DNA of 20,770 bases, from the NCBI GenBank assembly GCA_024691105.1, contig JAILNY010000148.1, forward strand, positions 1-20,770. The letters are read 5' to 3'. This document shows, one piece after another, positions 8,369-15,909 of this stretch (positions are counted from its first letter, which is position 1; each line of letters begins with the position of its first letter). The stretch comes from Treponema sp. (GTDB taxonomy: Bacteria; Spirochaetota; Spirochaetia; Treponematales; Treponemataceae). The translations under genes were made by a program, and so were the position numbers. The notes below the pieces were generated by a model. The model was not told the origin of the DNA and did no database searches. It saw only the letters and a list, made by a program, of their open reading frames with translations.

Positions 8369-11296
8369 ATGTCTGGAAATGATTTGCTGAAAAGCCGAGC
8401 TGATGCTGCTGTTTTATCTCGTGATTTTGCGCTTGCTGCAAGATTGTATAATTCACTTTTGCAGCAGTCGCCGAATGATGTAAATCTTATAGAAAAGCTT
8501 GGAAGCATATATGTAAAAAGCGGTGATGATAAGAGAGCTCTTCAGTATTATCTTAAGGTTAATGAGCTTAAGCCAAATGATTTTGCAACTCTTAACAGTC
8601 TTGGAGGAATTTATCGTCGCTTAAAAAGATATGAAGAATCAATCAGTGTTTTAAAGCAGGCTCTTAAATTAAATAAAGATGTTGCTCAGGTAAATTACAA
8701 TCTTGGTTTTACTTATAAATTCATGGAACGTTATGATGAAGCTGTTGAATGTTTTGAAACTGTAATTCAGTTAAATCCAAATGACGTTCTTGCTTATAAT
8801 CACCTTGGTTCCATTTATCATAAGCGTGGTGAAACACAAAAAGCAATTCAGACTTATCTTAAGGGATTAAAAGTTGACTGCAATCATCCGATTCTTCATC
8901 TTAATCTTGCTGTAAGTTATGAAAAAGAAAATGAATATAAAAATGCAGTTGCAGAATATGATGCTGCTCTCCGCTCTAAGCCAGGCTGGCAGGAAGCGTC
9001 TTACAGTTTTGCCAAGCTTCTTATTAAACTTAACCGCACTAACGAAGCAAAGGATTTGCTCCAGCATTCTTTAAGTTTGAATCCGCAGGATAACCATATG
9101 CACTCGGCTCTTGCAAAAGTTTTGTTCAGACAGGGCGATTATCCTACTGCGATTGAAGAATATAAAAAGGCTCTTGCCTTCAGACCGGAAAGTCGTCGTG
9201 CATTGATCGGACTTGCAGAAGCACTTGATGAAAGCGGTAATGCTCCTCAGGCTGTTGAATTTGTTGAGCGTGTCGAAAAGCTTGAACCTGACAATACAGA
9301 TTTAATGAAGAGATCTGCTTCTGTTTTGCTTTCTGCAAACAAGCTTGGCTCTGCTTCAACAAAAATTAAAACCCTTCTTGATAAAGATAAGGACGATGTA
9401 GAAAGCCTTGATCTTGCGGGACAGTTCTACATTATTAAAAATGATGAACAGCGCGCTGAGTCCTGCTACAAAAAAATTGAAAAGCTTAATCCTGAATATG
9501 TTGAACATCTTGCGCAGGCTTCAAAGCGTTATAAGCAGACAGGAAATCTTCAAAAGGCAGAAGATTATATTAAGCGCTATCTTAAGAAAAATTATAATGA
9601 CTCAAAGGCATTAACAAATCTTGCGTTGATAAATGAATCTCTTGGAAAAACTGACGAAGCTCTTTTGAATTTTAAAAAGGCTCTTAAGTGTGACAGCGGA
9701 AATGTTTTTGCAAAGAAAGCGCTTGCACGTATCGGTGAAGATCTTTCTGAGATTGCAGATGAAGAACTTGAAAAACAGAATGAAAATCAGCAGGATACTA
9801 CGTCCGAAGAAAATACAACACCGGTTACAGAAACTGCTCCAGAAACAGAGCCTGTTCAGTCTAACGAAGATTTAATCGATGAAGAAGCTTCGTCTACAGA
9901 TTCTGATTTGTGGAAATCTGAAAGCTGGGATCCAGATTCAATTGTTGACGAAAGTGAAGACCCGTTTGCATTACTTGATGAAGAAGAGGAAGAGAATAAA
10001 GACAAGAGTATGTCTCTTGATTCTCTTGCAGAAAAAGATGATGCATCAGACGATGAATCTGATGATAAAAAAGATTCAGATGATAGATTCTCTAAAGATG
10101 ATTATCGCGGATTTCCTGGACAGAATGGTCCTGCTGAAGAATCTCCGTTTGACGATTTTGCAGCATCTGATGATGATGAATTATCAGGCAGCCCTTCTGG
10201 TAAAGATTCTCTTTCCGATGATTCTCGTTCTGATGACCTTCTTTCTGACGATGCATTAAATGATGCACTTTCTCAGGCTGATACTCTGGATTCAAAGGGT
10301 GATTCTGATTTTGCCAGCGGGGACGATTTACTTTCAGATACTTCTGATTCGTCTGATTTGTCTGATTTGTCTGATTCTTCTGATTCTTCTGATTCTCTTG
10401 CAGAACCAGATGACGAAGATATTTTTGATGACCTTCCACCGCTTTCTAAAAATTCATCGGAGCCAGATTTTGATCTGGATGATGAACCTGAAGTACCACC
10501 ACAGCGCGAAAGAGAGCCTCAATACCAGAACCCAAAAAACGAGACCCCGTATCAGGAGCCTTCATATAATGCACCACCTCAGGACAAAGGTCAAACCTAT
10601 GCAGATTCTGAGCCTCGTTACCGTGAGCCGGAACCTACGTATCGTGCCCCACAACCGCAATACAGAGAACCTCAACCATCATACCAGTCTGGACTTACAC
10701 CTCAGGACACACAGCGCCTGATGGATTCAATGCTCAGGGCCCGTGACGAAGCCGAGCGCGCAGAAAGCGCGGCTAAGCGCGCTTTTAGCGCCGCAGAGCA
10801 GATCCGTGACGAAGCCGAAGATCTTGTTAGAGAAGCGGCTGACAAGGCGATTGCAGAAAAGATGGGCTCAATTGATAACCTTATTCCTAAGGTAGAACAG
10901 ATGCTTGATAAAAATGCTGGTGCGCCGGAACATGAACAGCATGACGAGCGGCTCGCTGAGGCGCTAAAGCTCTTTTTGAGCCTGCGCGCTCTTGGGGAAA
11001 GTCTTCCGGAGACTGCCCGTACGGACTTTATGCAAAGCTCAAACCGCATCAGAATGGATTATATAATCGGACGTCTTTCCGGTAAAAAAGGTCTTCTTAA
11101 GACTTCTCAGGAAATGCGTGACTCTGGTGCTGTAACTGATTTTGTAAAAGAATCAGAAGTTCCGGTTAACATTAAGGGAAGACGGCTTGCAGATATGGTT
11201 TTAAAAGGAATGGGAAGTTTTATTGACAACCTTGAAGATAAAGATTTGTCTATCGGTTTAAGCAAGATTGTCAATAATGTAATTTCGCGGTTATAG
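8369..11296 (+). CDS. Large TPR protein with acidic disordered middle and helical C-terminus
   Basis: The 975-residue product begins with 13 consecutive tetratricopeptide repeats at exact 34-residue spacing (residues 5-446) with no gaps, which should form a long superhelix for protein-protein contacts. Residues about 455-710 are low-complexity and dominated by Asp, Ser and Glu, including a short SD-rich repeat (659-676). Residues about 708-775 are rich in Pro, Tyr, Gln and Glu with recurring YREP and YRAP units. A charged alpha-helical, probably coiled-coil segment follows (about 780-850, EAERAESAAKRAFSAAEQI), then a compact C-terminal region (about 860-975). There is no signal peptide or membrane segment, so it is probably cytoplasmic. 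AGGGGA lies 8 nt before the ATG. The partner and function are unknown; a scaffolding role is the natural inference. It is likely co-transcribed with the preceding exported protein. Confidence 0.88.
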   Translation: MSGNDLLKSRADAAVLSRDFALAARLYNSLLQQSPNDVNLIEKLGSIYVKSGDDKRALQYYLKVNELKPNDFATLNSLGGIYRRLKRYEESISVLKQALKLNKDVAQVNYNLGFTYKFMERYDEAVECFETVIQLNPNDVLAYNHLGSIYHKRGETQKAIQTYLKGLKVDCNHPILHLNLAVSYEKENEYKNAVAEYDAALRSKPGWQEASYSFAKLLIKLNRTNEAKDLLQHSLSLNPQDNHMHSALAKVLFRQGDYPTAIEEYKKALAFRPESRRALIGLAEALDESGNAPQAVEFVERVEKLEPDNTDLMKRSASVLLSANKLGSASTKIKTLLDKDKDDVESLDLAGQFYIIKNDEQRAESCYKKIEKLNPEYVEHLAQASKRYKQTGNLQKAEDYIKRYLKKNYNDSKALTNLALINESLGKTDEALLNFKKALKCDSGNVFAKKALARIGEDLSEIADEELEKQNENQQDTTSEENTTPVTETAPETEPVQSNEDLIDEEASSTDSDLWKSESWDPDSIVDESEDPFALLDEEEEENKDKSMSLDSLAEKDDASDDESDDKKDSDDRFSKDDYRGFPGQNGPAEESPFDDFAASDDDELSGSPSGKDSLSDDSRSDDLLSDDALNDALSQADTLDSKGDSDFASGDDLLSDTSDSSDLSDLSDSSDSSDSLAEPDDEDIFDDLPPLSKNSSEPDFDLDDEPEVPPQREREPQYQNPKNETPYQEPSYNAPPQDKGQTYADSEPRYREPEPTYRAPQPQYREPQPSYQSGLTPQDTQRLMDSMLRARDEAERAESAAKRAFSAAEQIRDEAEDLVREAADKAIAEKMGSIDNLIPKVEQMLDKNAGAPEHEQHDERLAEALKLFLSLRALGESLPETARTDFMQSSNRIRMDYIIGRLSGKKGLLKTSQEMRDSGAVTDFVKESEVPVNIKGRRLADMVLKGMGSFIDNLEDKDLSIGLSKIVNNVISRL
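10334..10396 (+). repeat. In-frame 9-bp tandem repeat encoding Ser-Asp-X
   Basis: Seven adjacent 9-base units with the core TCTGAT plus a variable third codon (TCG, TTG, TTG, TCT, TCT, TCT; the first unit, TCAGATACT, is degenerate). The reading frame is preserved, so gain or loss of units would change the protein by three residues without a frameshift. It lies in the acidic disordered part of the TPR protein. Confidence 0.85.
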
Positions 11297-11308
11297 GCGT
11301 ATGGCAGT

Positions 11309-11348
11309 CCGCGCGGTATTAACAGCGGTTGTCATTTGCACCGCGCGG
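11309..11348. repeat. GC-rich inverted repeat in a convergent intergenic region
   Basis: CCGCGCGGT (11309-11317) and ACCGCGCGG (11340-11348) are perfect inverted arms around a 22-nt spacer; the core CCGCGCGG is itself palindromic. The composition stands out in an AT-rich genome. It lies between the TPR gene and the convergent peptidase gene, and no T-run follows on either strand, so it is not a classical terminator. The rest of the 79-nt gap shows nothing recognisable. Confidence 0.6.
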
Positions 11349-11375
11349 GGTTAGCTTTAGAATTGAACTGCACAT

Positions 11376-12521
11376 TTATAATCTTATAATGCGGGAATGA
11401 GTTATAACTTCATTCCCGTTTTCTGTTATAAGAACATCATTTTCAAGACGTACGCCGCCAAGTTGTTTATCATAAAGTCCAGGCTCAAGCGTTACAATCA
11501 TTCCAGGTAAAAACTGTGTGTCAGGTTCTGCCCTCTGTCTTACAAACGGAAACTCATGAATCTCAAGCCCGATTCCGTGTCCAAGCCCATGTGGCATTGA
11601 ACGTTTTGCTTTTGCAAAAATTTCATCAACCTTTGCGGCTGCCGTGCGTACGGCAATTCCGTTTTTGTAAAATTCAAGAGCGCTTTCTGCTGCTTTTTGA
11701 ACAAGCGAAATAAGCTCTTCCTGTTTTTTTGATAATTTTCCTTTTGCAACTGTAAGCGTTGTGTCGCTTGTATAGCCTTTGTAAACGACACCAAAGTCCA
11801 GAATAGAAAGTCCTTCTCCAGGCCACTGTCCAGCAGTATAATTTGGAAAGCAGTGAATTGCAAAGCTTCGCTCTGGTCCTGCCGCAAGTGTATCAAAGCC
11901 GGTTTTTTCGCAGCCGTATTTTCGACATTCGCTTTCGATAAAAAGTGCGACATCGGTTTCTGTTTTGATTTTTCCTTTTCTGATACGCTGTTCAATGCCG
12001 TCAATTATTTTGTCACCGATTTTTGCGGCCTCTTTTATACAGGCGATTTCGTATTCGTCTTTAAGTGCGCGCAATGCGGTTGCATAATCGTGACAGCCGT
12101 TTTCTCTACAGCGTACATCCCAGCCGGAAAGGGAATCGACGATTCTTAAGAAAAGTGTATAAGAATATTTTGTCGGAATTTCGACAACCTGTTTTTGCTT
12201 TACAGGAAGTGTGTTTAATACAGCCTTAATTGCGCGCACGTTGTCTCGTTCGTAATTTGTAAATGGTATTACCTTATCCGCAAAAGCATTCTGCTGAGCA
12301 AGATTTATATCCCATGGAATAAGAGTTGCTTTTGCGTCATCGGTTATGATAAGAATTCCGTCGCTTATGTGGCCGCAAAAATATCTTACGTTTGCATCTC
12401 TGTGATCTTCCGAATCTTCAAAGACTGCGACATTGATTTTATTTTCAATCATAAAGCCCGCAAGATTTTTGCGGCGTTCTTCGTATATTTTTTTCATTTC
12501 ATCAGCTGAAAAATCTTTCAT
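11376..12521 (-). CDS. M24 family metallopeptidase, Xaa-Pro aminopeptidase/dipeptidase type
   Basis: This 381-residue cytoplasmic enzyme has the creatinase-like N-terminal domain (about 1-150) and the pita-bread M24 catalytic domain (about 155-381). All five expected metal ligands are visible: D242 (SILDFG), D253 (YTSDTT), H315 (HGLGHGIGLE), E346 (VTLEPG) and E360 (VRLENDVLI). H223 in IHCFPNYTAG fits the substrate-side histidine. Members remove N-terminal residues next to proline or split Xaa-Pro dipeptides using a two-metal centre, often manganese; sequence alone does not separate these. AAGGGA lies about 7 nt upstream of the ATG. The gene follows murJ after 15 nt on the same strand, so the two are probably co-transcribed, though no functional link to lipid II flipping is obvious. 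It could feed on peptides brought in by importers. Confidence 0.93.
   Translation of the reverse strand: MKDFSADEMKKIYEERRKNLAGFMIENKINVAVFEDSEDHRDANVRYFCGHISDGILIITDDAKATLIPWDINLAQQNAFADKVIPFTNYERDNVRAIKAVLNTLPVKQKQVVEIPTKYSYTLFLRIVDSLSGWDVRCRENGCHDYATALRALKDEYEIACIKEAAKIGDKIIDGIEQRIRKGKIKTETDVALFIESECRKYGCEKTGFDTLAAGPERSFAIHCFPNYTAGQWPGEGLSILDFGVVYKGYTSDTTLTVAKGKLSKKQEELISLVQKAAESALEFYKNGIAVRTAAAKVDEIFAKAKRSMPHGLGHGIGLEIHEFPFVRQRAEPDTQFLPGMIVTLEPGLYDKQLGGVRLENDVLITENGNEVITHSRIIRL
11392..11427 (+). terminator. Probable terminator for the TPR operon, inside the end of the peptidase gene
   Basis: CGGGAATGA (11392-11400) and TCATTCCCG (11410-11418) form a perfect 9-bp stem with a 9-nt loop, followed on the plus strand by TTTTCTGTT. 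It begins about 95 nt after the TPR stop codon and overlaps the last codons of the convergent peptidase gene. On the minus strand no T-run follows. The interrupted T-run makes this a moderate call. Confidence 0.5.
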
Positions 12522-12536
12522 GTTAAATTCCCTTTA

Positions 12537-14138
12537 TTATTTTTTTATCTTTAATTTTTTAAGAATTGCGATAAGCATTTCATCTTTTGTAATTAAAAGC
12601 ATAAGAACTCCGGCGATTGCAAAAACTATGCATGATAAAGCCAAAGGAATTCCGTTGCCTAAAAATCTTCCCAATCCGCCAAATTTTGCAACAAAAATCG
12701 GATGCACAAAATAAAGCGGAACACTTGCGATTACAGAAAGAACAATAATTTTTAAACAATATAAAATTGAATCGTGAATAATTTTCCCTGTATCAGCGGT
12801 TTTTAATTTCTTCAAAAAGACAAACAAGAAGATAGTGTTTACAAGACTAGAAAAAGAAAGTGCAAATGCAATTCCCTGTCCCTTCCATTTTCCTGCAAGT
12901 AAAATTGCAAGAAGAATATTAAATGCAAAAGAAATAATTCCTGCCAGAGTAGGAAGCTTTGTATTTCCCTGTGCATAAAATGCCGGAGAAACAATTCTGT
13001 TCACCGCAATAAAAAACAGACACGAAATATGAAAAACAAATACGTTCAAAGTCATCTGAACAGAATTTTCATCAAAGGCACGGCTTTTAAAAACGAGGGA
13101 AATAATTTCTCTTCCGGTTACGAGTGAGTAAAAGGTTATCGGAATGCAGACAAGTGCAATTATCTTAATTGCGTTTACAAGCATGCTGTTAAATTCTTCC
13201 CACTTTTCTTTTTTTGCAAGACCCGTTAAATCCGGCAGAATTACAGTTCCAATTGAAACTGCAAAAATTCCTAAGATTAATTCCTGGAGCCTTAACGAAT
13301 ATTGAAGGCTTGAAACAACACCGGTTCCGGCTCTTCCTGCAAGTGCTGTAGAAACAAGATCGTTTAACTGGTAAGAAGCCATTCCGATAATTGTCGGAAC
13401 GATAAGCGAAATTACTTTTTTTGTTCCCGGATTTGTAAAAGTTTTTTTAAGCGTAGTGAACGAAGTTTTCCAGCCGGTCTTTAGTACAAACGGAAGCTGG
13501 AACGCAGCCTGAATACATCCTCCGATCATTACACCAGTTGCCATTGCGCGTGACGGATTGGCCATTGTCTTTGAAAAGAAAATTGTTCCAAAGATTACGC
13601 AAAGATTAAAAAGAATCGGAGTAAAACCTGAAGGAGAAAAAATATTGAGCGTATTCAACATGCCCTGAAAGAGCGCCGCAATAGAAATCATAATCAGGTA
13701 AGGAAACATGATTCTGGTTAAAATTACTGTTTCGTTGATTATGTCTTGTGAAGTGTCTTTGTAAAAAATATGAACGATGTACGGCGTTATTGAAATTCCA
13801 ATTACAACAACAATTGTCGTCATAAAAGTAATCAGGGTAAAGGTTGAATTTATAAAGTCCTGAGTTTCTTTTTTATCGCGGTTTTCTTCAAGATATCCGC
13901 GGAAGGTCGGAATAAAAGCAACCGAAATACTGTTTTCTGCAAACAGACGTCTTAACAGGTTTGGAATAAGAAATGCAACGCCAAAGGCATCTGCGTAGCC
14001 GGAAGTTCCAAGAAAGTGAGCTTTTGTTGCTTCTCTTATTACTCCAAGAATTCGTGAAATGAGCGTTAAAAACGAGAGTCTGATTCCCGATTTTAAGATA
14101 TTTTGTCCTTTTTTCTCTGTTTTTTCTATAGAAGCCAT
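12537..14138 (-). CDS. murJ: Lipid II flippase MurJ
   Basis: The 533-residue, highly hydrophobic protein matches MurJ/MviN of the MOP exporter superfamily, which moves lipid II across the cytoplasmic membrane for peptidoglycan synthesis. The N-terminal signature is clear: SRILGVIREATKAHFLG, then YADAFGVAFLIPNLLRRLFAENSIS with the conserved Arg and Glu residues and FIPTF. About 14 membrane segments can be traced through the sequence, consistent with the family, and the length is typical. The ATG at 14138 has no ribosome-binding sequence within 15 nt; AAGGAA occurs on the same strand only about 24 nt upstream. Divergent from the adenylate cyclase gene with a 76-nt gap, and followed by the M24 peptidase. 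Confidence 0.96.
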   Translation of the reverse strand: MASIEKTEKKGQNILKSGIRLSFLTLISRILGVIREATKAHFLGTSGYADAFGVAFLIPNLLRRLFAENSISVAFIPTFRGYLEENRDKKETQDFINSTFTLITFMTTIVVVIGISITPYIVHIFYKDTSQDIINETVILTRIMFPYLIMISIAALFQGMLNTLNIFSPSGFTPILFNLCVIFGTIFFSKTMANPSRAMATGVMIGGCIQAAFQLPFVLKTGWKTSFTTLKKTFTNPGTKKVISLIVPTIIGMASYQLNDLVSTALAGRAGTGVVSSLQYSLRLQELILGIFAVSIGTVILPDLTGLAKKEKWEEFNSMLVNAIKIIALVCIPITFYSLVTGREIISLVFKSRAFDENSVQMTLNVFVFHISCLFFIAVNRIVSPAFYAQGNTKLPTLAGIISFAFNILLAILLAGKWKGQGIAFALSFSSLVNTIFLFVFLKKLKTADTGKIIHDSILYCLKIIVLSVIASVPLYFVHPIFVAKFGGLGRFLGNGIPLALSCIVFAIAGVLMLLITKDEMLIAILKKLKIKK

Positions 14139-14140
14139 GA

Positions 14141-14156
14141 TATAATAATGTATAAT
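14141..14156 (+). promoter_or_regulatory. Pair of TATAAT hexamers upstream of the adenylate cyclase gene
   Basis: Two perfect TATAAT sequences lie 10 bp apart, at 14141-14146 and 14151-14156, in the gap between divergent murJ and the cyclase gene. No good -35 hexamer is seen at the right distance for either, so the exact promoter is uncertain. A transcript starting near 14163 would have a leader of about 50 nt. Confidence 0.35.
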
Positions 14157-14195
14157 TGTTTTCCTTTTTTAGCAATGGCAGAAAGAAAACAATTT

Positions 14196-14203
14196 GGAGG
14201 AGG
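14196..14203 (+). promoter_or_regulatory. Ribosome-binding site deciding the adenylate cyclase start
   Basis: GGAGGAGG lies 11 nt before the GTG at 14215. It overlaps the alternative TTG at 14194, which has no ribosome-binding sequence of its own, so the GTG is the preferred start. Confidence 0.65.
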
Positions 14204-14214
14204 TTGAGTTTAAA

Positions 14215-15909
14215 GTGGCAAAGAAAAAAGTTTTTCAATATGTCGGAAACACTCCGATAATTCCTATTTCAGCAAAAATTCTTGCTATATTTATTATTCT
14301 GATTTTGCTGTCAAATTTTATGACAAACTTTTTGTCAATTCATCTTTCAGAGCATCAGAAGGCAGCTCTTACAAATCAGCTTATGGTAAACCAGCTCAAA
14401 GAAATGTATATCACCGCTGGTAACCAGTATCAGATTTATTCTTATTCAAAAGAAAAAGACGAGTGTATTGAATCTCTCAAAAGAGCTGTATCAAGCGGCT
14501 TTACACAAAAGCACAGTAATGCCTTTGCTTTTGACAGAACAGGAAAAATGCTTTTCTTTATTTCAAAAGATCCGCGTATTACGACAGATACTTTTTCTGA
14601 TAAAAAAGTGCTTGATGCCTTGAATGCTGATTTTGATAAATCAATAGATCAGGGTGCAATTACTTTTGATTTAGGCTTTGGTGAATATTACGGAATTTAT
14701 AAATATCACAATGACTGGAACTGTTACTTTGTTCGTGCAGAGTCGCGCGCAGACAGTATGATGGAAATGTACAAGGTAATTGGAATTACTGCAGGAATAA
14801 TTCTTATTCTTACGATTATATTCCTTTTCCTTGGCTTATTCATGTTCAACAAAATCTTTGCTAACATCAAGCGAATTACAAACAGTCTTTATGACATGCA
14901 GCAGCGTCAGCAGCTTGAAATCATAAATATCGATGACGCACCAAATGATGACATCACTTATCTTGCGGCATCGTTTAACGCGCTTTCTGTTTCGGTTAAC
15001 AATCTTCTTACAACGTTCCAGAAATTTGTTTCAAAGGACGTTGTCAATAAAGCATATTCAAATCACGCAATTTCTCTTGAAGGAAATCAGCGCGAGCTTA
15101 CGATTTTGTTCTCTGATATCAAGAGCTTTACTTACCGAACGGAGATTTTAGGAAACGAAATTATCGACGTATTAAACGTTCATTACAATAAAGTAATTCA
15201 TGCGGTGCACCAGTCAACCGGTGTAATCGGTTCAATTATCGGAGATGCAATTCTTGCAATCTTTGGTACGGAAATGTCGAGCGCAGAAAAATCAGTTCGC
15301 TCTATCGAAGCTGCATGGGAAATTACAAATGTTACGGCCGAGCTTAGAGAAAAGATGAAGGAGCGCCGTAAGGAAATTGAAAAGACCCGCAGGCTTAAAG
15401 AAGCAGAAGACAGAATCTACAAAGCTGTCATGCTTGATATTGGTGTCGGAATTGACGGTGGTAACGTATTCTATGGAAACATTGGTTCTGATGAACATAT
15501 GGCAAATACTGTAATCGGGGATAATGTAAACTCTGCAAGCCGTCTTGAAGGTTTGACACGTATTTATCATCTTCCTGTTATTGTTTCTGAATACATTAAA
15601 AAAGAAGCGATGTCAGTTTCTAAGCGCTACAAGTTCTACGAAATTGATACAGTTCAGGTAAAAGGAAAGACAAAAGGTAAAAAGATTTACTTCCCTATTG
15701 ATACTTATGTTCAGCAAGCAGCAGAGCTTTCTGCACAGTTTGATATATTTGAAGAAGGTCTTACTGCGTACTACAAAGGAAACTGGACTACAGCCCGTAA
15801 AAAATTCAAGGAAGTAGAACTTGAAGTTTGTGAAGTGTTCTTAGAAAGAATGGGACGTAAGAGTGCGCCTGCAAAATGGAGTGGAATATGGGAAATGACA
15901 ACAAAATAG
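14215..15909 (+). CDS. Membrane-bound class III adenylate cyclase with sensor and HAMP domains
   Basis: This 564-residue protein makes cAMP from ATP in response to a signal sensed outside the membrane. Order (GTG start numbering): TM1 (about 18-38), an extracytoplasmic sensor of about 145 residues, TM2 (about 188-211), HAMP (about 213-265), a class III cyclase domain (about 285-495), and a short helical tail with a TPR-like AYYKGNWTTARKKF unit. Both metal aspartates are present (FSDIKSFT, D301; GSIIGDAIL, D344), as are the adenine-selecting Lys (VQVKGK, K483), a Thr at the second selectivity position (T432) and the transition-state pair N439 and R443 (GDNVNSASR). Lys plus Thr indicates adenylate rather than guanylate cyclase. 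A charged helix (about 375-402, REKMKERRKEIEKTRRLKE) is inserted in the catalytic domain. The GTG is a non-ATG start. The next gene overlaps its end by 22 nt. Confidence 0.93.
   Translation: MAKKKVFQYVGNTPIIPISAKILAIFIILILLSNFMTNFLSIHLSEHQKAALTNQLMVNQLKEMYITAGNQYQIYSYSKEKDECIESLKRAVSSGFTQKHSNAFAFDRTGKMLFFISKDPRITTDTFSDKKVLDALNADFDKSIDQGAITFDLGFGEYYGIYKYHNDWNCYFVRAESRADSMMEMYKVIGITAGIILILTIIFLFLGLFMFNKIFANIKRITNSLYDMQQRQQLEIINIDDAPNDDITYLAASFNALSVSVNNLLTTFQKFVSKDVVNKAYSNHAISLEGNQRELTILFSDIKSFTYRTEILGNEIIDVLNVHYNKVIHAVHQSTGVIGSIIGDAILAIFGTEMSSAEKSVRSIEAAWEITNVTAELREKMKERRKEIEKTRRLKEAEDRIYKAVMLDIGVGIDGGNVFYGNIGSDEHMANTVIGDNVNSASRLEGLTRIYHLPVIVSEYIKKEAMSVSKRYKFYEIDTVQVKGKTKGKKIYFPIDTYVQQAAELSAQFDIFEEGLTAYYKGNWTTARKKFKEVELEVCEVFLERMGRKSAPAKWSGIWEMTTK
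15878..15881 (+). promoter_or_regulatory. Ribosome-binding site deciding the coiled-coil protein start
   Basis: GGAG lies 6 nt before the ATG at 15888. The in-frame ATG at 15876 has nothing similar upstream, so the later ATG is preferred. The site lies within the last codons of the cyclase gene. Confidence 0.5.

Noticed and set aside
10092..10721. Long open frames on both strands overlapping the acidic part of the TPR gene
   Set aside because: They arise from the low-complexity codons (GAT, TCT, GAA); the products are biased repeats with no plausible domain or start.
14194..14214. TTG at 14194 as the start of adenylate cyclase
   Set aside because: It has no ribosome-binding sequence upstream and lies within the GGAGGAGG that serves the GTG at 14215.
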